This document shows positions 46,513 to 55,981 of a stretch of 64,000 nucleotides of DNA, one piece after another (positions within the stretch are counted from its first letter, which is position 1; each line of letters opens with the position of its first letter). The position numbers and the translations under genes are program-made. The stretch comes from Microbacterium sp. NIBRBAC000506063 (GTDB taxonomy: Bacteria; Actinomycetota; Actinomycetes; Actinomycetales; Microbacteriaceae), in contig NZ_CP072876.1 of assembly GCF_017968845.1 (NCBI RefSeq), forward strand, positions 1,612,001 to 1,676,000, given 5' to 3'. A model generated the notes under the pieces. It searched no databases and was not told the origin of the DNA. It worked only from the letters and a program-made list of their open reading frames with translations.

Positions 46513-47367
46513 GTGGCGAAGCGAACCTGGAAAGCCGAAGCATCCGAACTCCTGCGCGTGCACGAGGGGTTCTCGCTCGCGGGCGTCGACCCGGGCTCGA
46601 CGCCCGGATTCCCGGGCGGCAAGGGCGAGGGAGAGAAGGCTCTGAGACAGGGCCTCGCCGACCTCGGCGAGCTGCAGGAGCGCCTCTACGCCGAGAGCCG
46701 TTCGGGCGTGACGACGGATTCCGTGCTCCTCGTGCTGCAGGCGATGGACTCCGCGGGCAAGGGCGGGATCGTCCGGCACGTGGTCGGTGCCGTCGATCCG
46801 CAGGGCGTCTCCATCACCGGATTCAAGAAGCCGACCCGGGAGGAGCTTGCCCACGACTTCCTCTGGCGCATCGAGAAACGGCTGCCCGAGCACGGCGTCA
46901 TCGGCGTCTTCGATCGTTCGCACTACGAGGATGTGCTGATCGGAAGGGTGCGCTCACTGGCATCCGACGACGAGATCGAGCGCCGCTACGGGGCGATCAA
47001 CGACTTCGAGGAGCGTCTGGCCGAGACGGGTACCCGCATCGTCAAGGTCATGCTGCACATCTCGCCCGAGGAGCAGAAGGAGCGGCTCATGGAGCGCCTC
47101 GAGCGTCCGGACAAGCACTGGAAGTACAACCCGGGCGACGTCGACGAGCGGATGCTGTGGGACGACTACATGGCCGCCTACCAGACCGTCTTCGATCGCA
47201 CCTCGACCTCGCACGCCCCCTGGTTCGTCGTGCCCGCGAACGCGAAATGGTATGCCCGCCTGGCGGTGCAGGAGCTGCTGCTGGCGGCGCTGGAGGACAT
47301 CGATCCGCAGTGGCCGCCGGCCGACTTCGACGTCGAGGCGGAGAAGCAGCGACTCGCCGCGACCTGA
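46513..47367 (+). CDS. ppk2: Polyphosphate kinase 2 family protein
   Basis: Intact, 284 residues from GTG 46513 (AKRTWKAEASELLRVHEGF). PPK2 motifs: VLLVLQAMDSAGKGGIVRHVVG (Walker A-like), FKKPTREELAHDFLWRIEKRLP, GVIGVFDRSHYEDVL and VKVMLHISPEEQKERLMERLERPDKHWKYN. It transfers phosphate between polyphosphate and nucleotides in the cytoplasm. The class (NDP or NMP kinase) cannot be told. It lies between menD and menF on its own promoter. Confidence 0.92.
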   Translation: MAKRTWKAEASELLRVHEGFSLAGVDPGSTPGFPGGKGEGEKALRQGLADLGELQERLYAESRSGVTTDSVLLVLQAMDSAGKGGIVRHVVGAVDPQGVSITGFKKPTREELAHDFLWRIEKRLPEHGVIGVFDRSHYEDVLIGRVRSLASDDEIERRYGAINDFEERLAETGTRIVKVMLHISPEEQKERLMERLERPDKHWKYNPGDVDERMLWDDYMAAYQTVFDRTSTSHAPWFVVPANAKWYARLAVQELLLAALEDIDPQWPPADFDVEAEKQRLAAT

Positions 47368-47376
47368 GCGACGTCG

Positions 47377-48632
47377 CTACGCCAGCGCGTCGACGAGCGG
47401 GCGGAACTTCACCCGCGTCTCCAGCAGTTCGGTCTCGGGGTCGCTGCCGGCGACGATCCCGGCGCCGGCGTAGGCGGTCACCCCGATCGTTTCTCCGTCG
47501 GACACCGTGAACTGCGCGCAGCGCAGCGCGATCGCCCACTCGCCGTTCCCCGCGGCGTCCACCCAGCCGACGGGGCCCGCGTAGCGGCCGCGGTCGAAGG
47601 GCTCCAGCCGCCGGATCGCGTGCACCGCGGCATCCGTCGGCGTTCCCGCCACGGCCGCGGTCGGATGCAGCGCACCGACCAGGTCCAGGGCGGAGGAGTC
47701 GCCGTGGAGCTCGCCCTCCACATCGGTCGCGAGGTGGAAGAGGTTCGGCAGCTTCAGCAGGAACGGCTGCTCGCTGGAGGCGAGCGCGCGCGTGTGCGGC
47801 CGGAGGGCGGTGAGCACGCTCTGCACGGCGTACTGATGCTCGTCGAGATCTTTGACGCTGGAGGCGAGGTGCGCGGAGGCCTCGGTGTCGGCATCCGGAT
47901 CGGCACCGCGTCCGATCGTCCCGGCGAGCACGCGTGCGGTCACGGTGCCGTCCTGCACGGTCACGAGCGTCTCGGGGCTCGCGCCGATGAGTCCGTCGAC
48001 GGCGAACACCCAGGTGTCGGGGTAGCCGGTCGACAGGCTCCGCACCAGACGGCGAAGGTCCGCGCCGGCGGGACCGTGCCGTTCAGGTCCCGTGCGACGA
48101 CGACCTTGCTGACCTCCCCGGCGGTGATCGCCTCCAGGGCGCTTCGCACGGCGCTCTGGTACGACGCGGGCGTCTGCGCGCCCGGCCCGAGGGTGCCCGC
48201 CCAGTGCGGGCCGTACTCGCGGGGTGCGATCTGTGGATCGGGCGTGTCCGCGGCGCGGATGCGCGTCACCCAGGTGCGTCCCTGTTGGCGGCCGATCACG
48301 GCCGAGGGCACCGCGAGGGTGCTGTCGGATGCCGACGCCTCGTCGAACACGAGGGCGCCGAGAGCGATGAGGCCCGTGCCCGGCAGCTGCAGCGGATCGT
48401 CGACCTCCGCGGCCTCGACGACGCGGCGCCACTGCGCGGCGAGAAGCGCGGTGCGGGTCGCATCCGACTCCTGCGCGGGGACGTCCAGGCGCAGGACCGT
48501 CTCGCTTCCCACCGCCACGATGCCGTCGCCGCGGCGCAGCCAGGCCCACGGACGATCGGGGTCGGCGAAGGCGAGGAGGTCCTCGACGGGATCGATCTGT
48601 CGGGTCTCGACGACCAGGCGGGCGGTGCTCAC
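47377..48632 (-). CDS. menF: Isochorismate synthase, frameshifted
   Basis: About 419 residues from GTG 48632. Chorismate-binding fold: VSKVVVARDLNGTVPAGADLRR, VFAVDGLIGASPETLVTVQDG, VLAGTIGRGADPDADTEAS, LHPTAAVAGTPTDAAVHAIRRLE and YAGPVGWVDAAGNGEWAIALRCAQF. It turns chorismate into isochorismate, the first step to menaquinone. A base is missing in the CCC run near 48072. It is transcribed opposite to menD and menG; entC-type siderophore use is possible but the setting favours menaquinone. Confidence 0.9.
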
Positions 48633-48667
48633 CCTCTCAGCCTACGGCGGTCGTGCACCGTCATCTT

Positions 48668-48790
48668 CCGTGCGCAGGAGCACGAGTGCCGTGTGCAGGA
48701 GCCATCGCGTGAAATCGAGGAACTTCCGGGCCGGTAGGGGGTGAGATGCGCTCTCGCTCCTGCAGACGGTTCGGCTCCTCCTGCAGACGG
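48668..48790. repeat. Four-unit hairpin element (forward, forward, reverse, reverse)
   Basis: CCGTGCGCAGGAGC (48668) and CCGTGTGCAGGAGC (48689) face GCTCCTGCAGACGG (48756) and GCTCCTCCTGCAGACGG (48774). It fills the divergent gap between menF and the DUF402 gene. Confidence 0.6.
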
Positions 48791-48818
48791 CGATCGCGGT
48801 GGGTCCTACACTCGAACG

Positions 48819-49376
48819 GTGAGCACGCAGCGCCCGGAGCCGGGAACGCCGATGACCTTCCAGTGGCGCAAATGGGACGACGCGCCGCACTGGCGTCACG
48901 AGTGCGTGTACCTCGGATCGGATGCCTGGGGCGACTGGGTCGGCCAGCCCCGCGGCTGGCGCAGCGACCGGCCTGGTGCCTCGTTCATCGCCGAGGGCCC
49001 CAACGTCACGCTCGTGCCGCCGTCGGCCGACTTCGCGTTCACGGTCAACCGCGACCACCCGCGGGGCCTGCGCGTCTACATCGACCTCGGCTGGCAGGTG
49101 CGGTGGTCGGGCGATCCGCTCGTGGCGGTCGGCATCGACATGGACCTCGACGTCGTCCGCGTGGAGGGCGAGCGCGGCACCTGGGTCGACGACCGCGACG
49201 AATGGGCGGAGCATCGGGTGCGGTTCGGCTATCCGCCCGAGATCGTCACGCATCTGGAGGCGCTCGCGCTGACGCTGGAGTCGGATGTCCGCGCGCAGCG
49301 CGCCCCCTACAACGACGCGACGGCCGACGCCTGGCTCGATCGGCTCGAGGCGCTCGGGGCAGGCCGCCCCGCGTAG
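48819..49376 (+). CDS. DUF402 domain protein
   Basis: Intact, 185 residues from GTG 48819. DUF402 text: [80 protein letters not shown]. The DUF402 (FomD/YgaC-like) fold includes nucleoside diphosphatases with a metal site of Asp and Glu residues; DMDLDVV and DDRDEW fit that. It lies 10 bp before menG, so is likely co-transcribed with it. Confidence 0.78.
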   Translation: MSTQRPEPGTPMTFQWRKWDDAPHWRHECVYLGSDAWGDWVGQPRGWRSDRPGASFIAEGPNVTLVPPSADFAFTVNRDHPRGLRVYIDLGWQVRWSGDPLVAVGIDMDLDVVRVEGERGTWVDDRDEWAEHRVRFGYPPEIVTHLEALALTLESDVRAQRAPYNDATADAWLDRLEALGAGRPA

Positions 49377-49386
49377 ACTCGACTCC

Positions 49387-50106
49387 GTGACCCCGACAGA
49401 GCCCAATCGCGCCGACCTCGGCAAGGATCCCGCGCGCGTGAGCGGCATGTTCGACCAGGTCGCCGCTCGCTACGACCGCACGAACACGGTGTTGAGCGTC
49501 GGCAACGACCAGCTCTGGAGGGCGGCGATGGTGCGGGCGGTCGCGCCACAGCGCGGCCAGCGCATCCTGGATCTCGCCGCGGGTACGGGGGTCTCCTCGG
49601 CGGCCCTCGCCAAGAGCGGCGCCGACGTCGTCGCGGCCGATTTCTCGCCCGGCATGCTCGCGGAGGGCCGCAGGCGGCACGGGCACCGGCACAATCTGAC
49701 CTTCGTGGAGGCGGATGCCACCGACCTGCCCTTCGCGGACGCCGGCTTCGACACGGTCACGATGTCGTTCGGGCTGCGCAACGTCAACGAGCCGAAGAAG
49801 GCGCTCGCCGAGCTGCTGCGGGTGACCAGGCCGGGTGGACGCCTGGTGATCTGCGAGTTCTCCACGCCGCCGAACCCGGCGTTCCGCGGGCTTTACCGCT
49901 TCTACAACGACCGCATCCTGCCGCTCGTGGCGCGGACGGTCTCGTCGAACGCCGACGCCTACGACTACCTGAACGAGTCGATCCAGGACTGGCCCGATCA
50001 GCAGCGGCTGGCGGCGTGGATCCGCGAGGCCGGCTGGACCGACGTCGCCCACCGCAATCTGTCCGGCGGCATCGTGGCGCTGCACCGGGCGACGAAACCG
50101 GCGTGA
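49387..50106 (+). CDS. menG: Demethylmenaquinone methyltransferase
   Basis: Intact, 239 residues from GTG 49387. UbiE/MenG family: [32 protein letters not shown] motif [44 protein letters not shown] and [23 protein letters not shown]. It adds the last methyl group to demethylmenaquinone. It is followed by the polyprenyl diphosphate synthase gene. Confidence 0.94.
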   Translation: MTPTEPNRADLGKDPARVSGMFDQVAARYDRTNTVLSVGNDQLWRAAMVRAVAPQRGQRILDLAAGTGVSSAALAKSGADVVAADFSPGMLAEGRRRHGHRHNLTFVEADATDLPFADAGFDTVTMSFGLRNVNEPKKALAELLRVTRPGGRLVICEFSTPPNPAFRGLYRFYNDRILPLVARTVSSNADAYDYLNESIQDWPDQQRLAAWIREAGWTDVAHRNLSGGIVALHRATKPA

Positions 50107-50131
50107 CCCTCGCGCAGGTAGGCTGGAGGGC

Positions 50132-51193
50132 GTGACTTCGAGCCCTGCGCCCTCGGGTTCGCGCCTAGCGAGCCGCTTCGGCTTCAGCGACCGTGTTTTC
50201 GCCGGTCCTGCAGCCCGTCGTGTCGCACGGGAGGTCGAGGCGGGTCTCGATCGCGTCGAGGCGGAGCTGGCCGAGGAGCTGCGCGTCGCCGACCCCGTGG
50301 CGGATGCCGCCAGCCGCTACCTCTACGAGGCCGGCGGCAAGCGCATCCGGCCCGTGCTCACGCTTCTGGTCGCCCAGCTGGGCGACGGCAACGTCACCCA
50401 GGTGATCGACGTCGCCAAGGCGCTCGAGCTCACCCACCTGGGCTCCCTGTACCACGACGACGTGATGGACAGCGCCGACCGTCGCCGGGGTGTGCCCGCC
50501 GCTCACGCGGTCTGGGGCAACAGCGTCGCGATCCTCACGGGCGACATCCTGTTCTCTCGGGCGAGCCAGATCATGGCGCGGTACGACGACCGTGCGATCC
50601 GGCTCCAGGCCGACACCTTCGAGCGGCTCGTGATGGGGCAGATGCACGAGACCGTCGGCCCTCAGCCCGGCGACGACCCGATCGCGTTCTATCTGCAGGT
50701 CCTCGCCGACAAGACCGGATCCCTCATCGCCGCGGCGACGCAGTCGGGCATCACGTTCTCGAACGCGCCCGTCGAGTTCGAGGAGCCCATGCGCCAGTAC
50801 GGCGAGAAGGTGGGCGTCGCTTTCCAGCTCCTCGACGACGTGATCGACCTCTCCGATCGTCCCGACGAGACCGGCAAGGTGCCGGGCACCGACCTCATCC
50901 AGGGTGTGCCGACGATGCCGTATCTGCTTCTGCGCGCGAGGACGGATGCCGCATCCGCCGCCCTCGCCGACCGCATCGACGACGGAGTGGCACGGATCGC
51001 CGACGGTGCCGACCCCTCACTGCTGGACGGCCCGCTCGCAGAGCTGCGCGAGCACGCCGTGACACACGAGACCCTGGAACTCGCCCGCGCCTGGACACGC
51101 GAGGCGATCGCGACGCTGGAACCGATCCCCGCCGGCCCGGTGCGCGACGCGCTCACGCGCTTCGCCGAGAACCTCGCGGATCGAAGCAGCTGA
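50132..51193 (+). CDS. Polyprenyl diphosphate synthase (menaquinone side chain)
   Basis: Intact, 353 residues from GTG 50132. The first aspartate-rich motif is LTHLGSLYHDDVMDSADRRRG and the second FQLLDDVIDLSDRPDETGKVPGTD; GGKRIRPVLTLLVAQ binds the IPP. The residue sizes before the first motif fit a long-chain (heptaprenyl to nonaprenyl) product. Directly behind menG, it supplies the MenA prenyl donor. Confidence 0.9.
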   Translation: MTSSPAPSGSRLASRFGFSDRVFAGPAARRVAREVEAGLDRVEAELAEELRVADPVADAASRYLYEAGGKRIRPVLTLLVAQLGDGNVTQVIDVAKALELTHLGSLYHDDVMDSADRRRGVPAAHAVWGNSVAILTGDILFSRASQIMARYDDRAIRLQADTFERLVMGQMHETVGPQPGDDPIAFYLQVLADKTGSLIAAATQSGITFSNAPVEFEEPMRQYGEKVGVAFQLLDDVIDLSDRPDETGKVPGTDLIQGVPTMPYLLLRARTDAASAALADRIDDGVARIADGADPSLLDGPLAELREHAVTHETLELARAWTREAIATLEPIPAGPVRDALTRFAENLADRSS

Positions 51194-51212
51194 ACCACAT
51201 CGAGAGGAACCC

Positions 51213-52584
51213 ATGACGAAGCTCAGGCTGGCCATCGTCGGGGCAGGACCGGCGGGCATCTACGCCGCCGACATCCTGCTCAAGGCGGAGCGCAAGTTCG
51301 ACGTCTCCATCGACCTGTTCGAGCAGCTCCCGGCACCCTACGGCCTTGTCCGCTACGGCGTGGCCCCCGACCACCCGCGCATCAAGGGCATCATCAACGC
51401 CCTGCGCGACGTGCTCGACCGCGGCGACATCCGTCTCTTCGGCAATGTCCGCTTCGGCGAGGACATCACCCTCGAGGATCTCAAGCGTCACTACAACGCG
51501 GTGATCTTCGCCACGGGCGCGATCCGCGACACCGCTCTGGACATCCCCGGCATCGAGGCGGAGGGCTCCTACGGCGCCGCCGACTTCGTGAGCTGGTTCG
51601 ACGGGCACCCCGACGTGCCGCGGACCTGGCCGCTGGATGCGGCATCCGTCGCCGTCATCGGCAACGGCAACGTGGCCCTCGACGTCTCGCGCATGCTCGC
51701 CAAGCACGCCGAGGACCTGCTGGTCACCGAGGTCCCGCAGAACGTGTTCGAAGGGCTGAAGGCCAGCGAGGTCACCGACGTGCATGTGTTCGGCCGCCGT
51801 GGCCCCGCGCAGGTGAAGTTCACGCCGCTGGAGCTGCGCGAGCTCGGCGAGTTGCGTGACGTCGACATGGTCGTCTACGACGAGGACTTCGACTACGACG
51901 AGGCGGCCGAGACGGCGATCGCCAGCAACAAGCAGGTCATGGTGATCAACCGCATCCTGCAGTCGTGGCGCACGCTCCCTTCGGTGAACAACGCCGGCGG
52001 AGGGGCGTCGCGCCGGCTGCACCTGCACTTCTGGGCGCGTCCGGTCGAGGTGAGGACGGATTCCGCGGGCCGTGTCGAGGCGCTCGTCTACGAGCGCACC
52101 AGGCCCGACGGAGAAGGCGGTGCCGTGGGCACGGGGAGCTGCGCGAGCTTCCGATCCAGCAACTGTACCGGGCCGTCGGATACTTCGGCTCCCCGCTGCC
52201 GGGAGTGCCCTTCGACAAGCGCCATGGCGTGATCCCCAACCATGAGGGGCAGGCGCTGGCGAAGGACTCGAACGAGCGGGTGCCCGGCATCTACGCGACG
52301 GGCTGGATCAAGCGGGGCCCGGTGGGCTTGATCGGCCACACGAAGTCGGATGCCATGGAGACCGTCCGCCACGTTATCAACGACCAGGGCTCGTGGTGGC
52401 GTCCGGAGGACCCTCCGAGGAGGCGATCCCCGCGCTGCTGGCCGAACGCGGTGTGAAGTGGACCGACCTGGAGGGCTGGCACCGCCTCGACGAGCACGAG
52501 ATCGCCCTCGGCGCGCCCGAGGAGCGGGCGCGCATCAAGGTCGTCCCGCGCGAGGAGATGGTGCGCATCTCCCGCGCGGAGTGA
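51213..52584 (+). CDS. Ferredoxin-NADP(+) reductase, FprA/adrenodoxin-reductase type, two frame breaks
   Basis: About 457 residues. FAD motif LAIVGAGPAGIYAADILL, then LFEQLPAPYGLVRYGVAPDHPRIKGI, the NADP motif VAVIGNGNVALDVSRMLA with VFGRRGPAQVKFT, and GYFGSPLPGVPFDKRHGVIPN. It is followed by RVPGIYATGWIKRGPVGLIGHTK, closing on FAD. It passes electrons between NADPH and ferredoxin. Missing bases lie near 52136 (GGGG) and 52411. It follows the prenyl synthase by 19 bp, so is likely in the same operon. Confidence 0.92.
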
Positions 52585-52604
52585 CCCGCGGCATCCCCGC
52601 CCTC

Positions 52605-52638
52605 CCCGGTCGTTGAGCGAGCGCAGCGAGACGAAACG
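52605..52638. repeat. CGGTCGTTGAGCGAGCGCAG repeat copy
   Basis: CCGGTCGTTGAGCGAGCGCA followed by GCGAGACGAAACG, in the gap between the reductase and hydrolase genes; same family as the copies at 12.8, 24.9, 46.4 and 60.0 kb. Confidence 0.75.
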
Positions 52639-52665
52639 CAGTGCGCGTCTGACTAGGCTGGCCAG

Positions 52666-53681
52666 ATGAGCGAGTGGATCCCCGACATCCTGGGCGAGGA
52701 GTTCCGGCAGCTCACGCTCCCGCTGGGCGAGGACGACCAGGGCGAGGTCGTCGCGACGCTCGTACGGGCGCTCCCCGCCGAGCGCACCGTCTGGCAGAAG
52801 CTGGCTCGCCGGCATCCGATGCTCGACGGCGTCGACGTGCTCTACATCCACGGCTGGTCGGATTACTTCTTCAACAAGCGCTTCGCGCGGTTCTGGACCT
52901 CGCGCGGAGCCCGCTTTTTCGCTCTGGACCTGCGCAAATACGGCCGCAGCCTGCGGGAGGGCCAGACCGCGGGGTACATCGTCGATCTCGCCCAGTACGA
53001 CGAGGACATCGCCGCCGCGCTCGCCGAGATGGGGCACTCACCCGAGGGGCGCGTCTCGGACCGGCGTCTCGTCCTGGTCGGGCACTCGACGGGAGGTCTG
53101 ACGCTGTCGTTGTGGGCCGATCGGCATCCGGATGCCGCGGACGCACTGATCCTGAACAGTCCGTGGCTGGAGCTCCAGCTGGCGGGGTTCGCGCGGGAGG
53201 CGATCGCGCCGCTGCTGGGACTTCAGGCGCGGTGGAATCCGCATGAGATCGGCCCGCAGCTGGACGCGGGCTTCTACTCTCGCGCCCAGAAGGAGGTCGA
53301 GGATCCCGCGGATCCGATCGAGATCAACCTCGCCTGGCGGCCGGCGCAGACGATGCCCGTGGCCGCCGGGTGGCTCAAGGCCGTGGTCGACGGACACCGG
53401 CGCGTGGCGGAGGGCCTTTCCATCCAGGTGCCGGTCTGTGTGCTGTTGTCGGCGCGCACCGCGGTGCCGACCCGCTGGTCGGAGGAACTCACCTCCGCCG
53501 ACACCGTGCTCGTCGTCGACGAGATCGCCCGGGCGGCGCTGAAGATCGGCTCCACCGTCACGATCGAGCGCATCGATGGTGCGCTCCACGACGTGTTCCT
53601 GTCTCGCCACGAGGCGCGCGAGGACGCCTACGCGCGCCTGGGGCGCTGGGTCACGGGTGGGTGGCGAGCTCCCGGCGGTGA
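52666..53681 (+). CDS. Alpha/beta hydrolase (serine aminopeptidase S33 / lysophospholipase-like), frameshifted at the end
   Basis: About 338 residues. VDVLYIHGWSDYFFNKRFARFW and FFALDLRKYGRSLREGQTAGY begin the fold; the nucleophile is in LVLVGHSTGGLTLSLWAD; aspartate or glutamate follows in the VLLSARTAVPTRW region and the histidine in IDGALHDVFLSRHEAREDAY. It resembles monoacylglycerol lipase-type enzymes. As printed the frame runs on to 53889; adding one G near 53660 gives the natural end VTGGVASSRR with a stop at 53681. Confidence 0.8.
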
Positions 53682-53753
53682 CGCGGTCGGTTGCTGGTGG
53701 AGGGAGCGCGACCGCTTCGCTTCCGCCGGCGCACGAGAGCGTGGTCGAAGCCG

Positions 53754-53899
53754 TCAGCCCTCGTACTCCGCGCTCACGATGTCTTCTTCGTCCAGGTCGC
53801 TGACGCTCAGCGACTCGGTGTCTATGTCCACGTACCCTCGGGCAGCTCGTCCACGACTTCGCCATCGTTGGGCCCGCCCACCAGCCTGAATCTCTTCAT
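53754..53899 (-). CDS. Small acidic hypothetical protein, frameshifted
   Basis: 48 residues once a G is restored in the run near 53830: MKRFRLVGGPNDGEVVDEL, then EGYVDIDTESLSVSDLDEED and an end SAEYEG. A compact start with GG(P)NDG resembles small response-type domains but no family is recognised. It lies between the hydrolase and yajQ genes and is read with yajQ. Confidence 0.5.
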
Positions 53900-53929
53900 T
53901 CGCCGAGTGTACGCGAGCGCACGCCGGGC

Positions 53930-54418
53930 TCAGCGGTAGTTGATGAACTGCAGGTCCACGTCGAGGTCGGCGCCCTTCAGAAGCGCGATCACGGACTGGA
54001 GGTCGTCGCGGCTCTTGGACTGCACGCGCAGCTCGTCGCCCTGGATCTGCGACTTGACCGACTTGGGGCCCTCGTCGCGGATCAGCTTCGAGATCTTCTT
54101 GGCGTTCTCGGAGGAGATGCCGTTCTTGAGCGAGGAGACGATGCGGAACTCCTTGCCGCTGGCGACGGGGTCGCCCGTCTCCAGGCTCTTCAGCGAGATG
54201 CCGCGCTTGATGAGCTTGGACTGGAAGACGTCGAGCACGGCCTTCGCGCGCTCCTCGGAGTTCGCGGTGATGACGATCTGCTCGCCGCTCCAGGCGACCG
54301 AGGCGCCCGTGCCCTTGAAGTCGTAGCGCTGCTCGACCTCCTTGCGGGCCTGGTTGAGAGCGTTGTCGGCCTCCTGCTGGTCGACCTTGGAGACGATGTC
54401 AAAAGAGCTATCTGCCAT
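53930..54418 (-). CDS. yajQ: YajQ family nucleotide-binding protein
   Basis: Intact, 162 residues. It starts [37 protein letters not shown] and has [44 protein letters not shown] and a final LQFINYR, the full YajQ pattern of two ferredoxin-like domains. Homologues bind cyclic di-GMP or RNA/nucleotides. A single gene, divergent from the maltodextrin locus, with a LacI-type operator only 38 bp upstream of its start. Confidence 0.93.
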   Translation of the reverse strand: MADSSFDIVSKVDQQEADNALNQARKEVEQRYDFKGTGASVAWSGEQIVITANSEERAKAVLDVFQSKLIKRGISLKSLETGDPVASGKEFRIVSSLKNGISSENAKKISKLIRDEGPKSVKSQIQGDELRVQSKSRDDLQSVIALLKGADLDVDLQFINYR

Positions 54419-54455
54419 GGCGACAGTGTACCCAGGGGAGGGAAGTCGGCAGTCG

Positions 54456-54469
54456 TGGAAGCGTTTCCA
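54456..54469. promoter_or_regulatory. LacI-type operator TGGAAGCGTTTCCA
   Basis: A palindrome with arms TGGAA/TTCCA around GCGT, in the divergent gap between yajQ and the maltodextrin binding-protein gene. It matches the general LacI/CcpA operator pattern. Confidence 0.6.
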
Positions 54470-54554
54470 GAGGGTGCGGCATCCGACACTCCTTGTATTA
54501 CAGGTTGATCTCGGCTGTTCCAGGCATTGCGCAGAAGGGTGGATGGCGTGCATA

Positions 54555-54570
54555 CTGTAAGCGCTTGCAG
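54555..54570. promoter_or_regulatory. LacI-type operator CTGTAAGCGCTTGCAG
   Basis: A near-perfect 16-bp palindrome (one mismatched pair) with the AAGCGCTT core of MalR/CcpA-type sites, 80 bp upstream of the binding-protein start. It likely carries maltodextrin control; the repressor gene is not in this window. Confidence 0.68.
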
Positions 54571-54649
54571 TTCGCAGGCGACGATGGGCACGCAGCGGTG
54601 GGAGCCGCAGGGTCGATCGTCACCCACAGCACTTGAGAGAGGCACACCA

Positions 54650-55900
54650 ATGAAGGTGAACAAGCGAGGCATCCTTGCGCTCGGGGCTATCGCAGCCATT
54701 TCATCGCTCACCCTGGCCGGCTGCGCCGGCGGTGGCGACCCCACCCCCGCAGAGCCCAGCGACCCGCCCGTCGAATACTCGGGCGAGATCACCGTCTGGG
54801 TCGACGCCGACCGAGCGGGCGTCCTGGAGGCCGCCGCTGACGACTTCACCAACGCGACCGGTGTCCAGGTCACGCTCGTGCAGAAGGAGTTCGGCGAGAT
54901 CCGCGACCAGCTCGTGCAGCAGGTCCCCACCGGAGAAGGCCCCGACGTGGCCGTCGGCGCGCACGACTGGCTCGGCGAGCTCGTCACCAACGGCGTCGTC
55001 GCCCCCGTCGAACTCGGTGACCGCGCCGGAGAGTTCGAGCAGGTCGCCCTCGACGCGTTCAACTACGACGGCCAGAACTACGGTGTTCCGTACGCGATCG
55101 AGAGCATCGCGCTGCTGCGCAACACCGACCTGGTCTCCGAGGCGCCGACCGACTACGACGACATGATCGCCAAGGGTGAGGCCGCGGGGACGCGGTACTC
55201 CTTCCTCGTCGGCCTCGACCCCGAAGCCGCCGACCCCTACCACCTCTACCCGTTCCAGACCTCGTTCGGCGCTCCCGTCTTCGGCACCGCCGCCGACGGC
55301 AGCTATGACGCATCCGACCTCCAGATCGGCAACGCCGGCGGCGAGGCCTTCGCCGAGTGGCTCGCCGAGCAGGGCGCCGCGGGCGTGCTCAACACGAACA
55401 TCAACGGCGACCTCGCCCGCGAGAACTTCGTCGACGGCAACGCCCCGTTCTTCCTCACCGGTCCCTGGAACGTCCCGGCGGCACTGGATGCCGGACTCAA
55501 CATCGCGGTCGACCCCATCCCCTCGGCCGGTGGCCAGGACGCGCAGCCCTTCGCCGGTGTGCAGGGCTTCTTCCTCAGCGCCCGCAGCGAGAACCGTCTC
55601 GCCGCGAACGAGTTCCTGCTGAACTACGTCGGCAGCGAAGAGGTGCAGACCGCGCTCTACGAGGTCGGCGGCCGCGCCCCGGCGCTCAGCGCCGCGTTCA
55701 CCTCGGCAGTGGCCGGCGACCCCATCACCGCCGGTTTCGGTGAGGTCGGAGCCAATGCCGTGCCGATGCCCTCCATCCCCGAGATGGGTGCCGTGTGGCA
55801 GTACTGGGGCGTGACCGAGGCCGCGATCATCAACGGCAGCGACGACCCGGTCGGGCTGTGGCAGAAGATGGCAGCAGACGTCGCGGGGGCGACGCAGTAA
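54650..55900 (+). CDS. malE: Maltodextrin ABC transporter substrate-binding lipoprotein
   Basis: Intact, 416 residues, family 1 solute-binding protein. The signal KRGILALGAIAAISSLTLAGC ends in a lipobox. Mature text: GEITVWVDADRAGVLEAAADDF, VGAHDWLGELVTNGVVAPVEL, NYGVPYAIESIALLRNTDLV, APFFLTGPWNVPAALDAGLNI and GVQGFFLSARSENRLAANEFL, close to maltose/maltodextrin binders. It delivers maltodextrins to the MalFG-like permease encoded next. Upstream lies a LacI-type operator. Confidence 0.9.
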   Translation: MKVNKRGILALGAIAAISSLTLAGCAGGGDPTPAEPSDPPVEYSGEITVWVDADRAGVLEAAADDFTNATGVQVTLVQKEFGEIRDQLVQQVPTGEGPDVAVGAHDWLGELVTNGVVAPVELGDRAGEFEQVALDAFNYDGQNYGVPYAIESIALLRNTDLVSEAPTDYDDMIAKGEAAGTRYSFLVGLDPEAADPYHLYPFQTSFGAPVFGTAADGSYDASDLQIGNAGGEAFAEWLAEQGAAGVLNTNINGDLARENFVDGNAPFFLTGPWNVPAALDAGLNIAVDPIPSAGGQDAQPFAGVQGFFLSARSENRLAANEFLLNYVGSEEVQTALYEVGGRAPALSAAFTSAVAGDPITAGFGEVGANAVPMPSIPEMGAVWQYWGVTEAAIINGSDDPVGLWQKMAADVAGATQ

Positions 55901-55981
55901 CCTGCGAACACGCGGTGAGGCGGCATCCGCGCGATGCCGCCTCACCCTTGTCCTCAACGACGAGTGAGCGAGGCATGGCGA

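Noticed and set aside
53682..53889. C-terminal extension of the alpha/beta hydrolase to 53889
   Set aside because: The extension is Arg/Ser-rich without family text and overlaps the small minus-strand gene; restoring one G near 53660 gives a natural stop at 53681.
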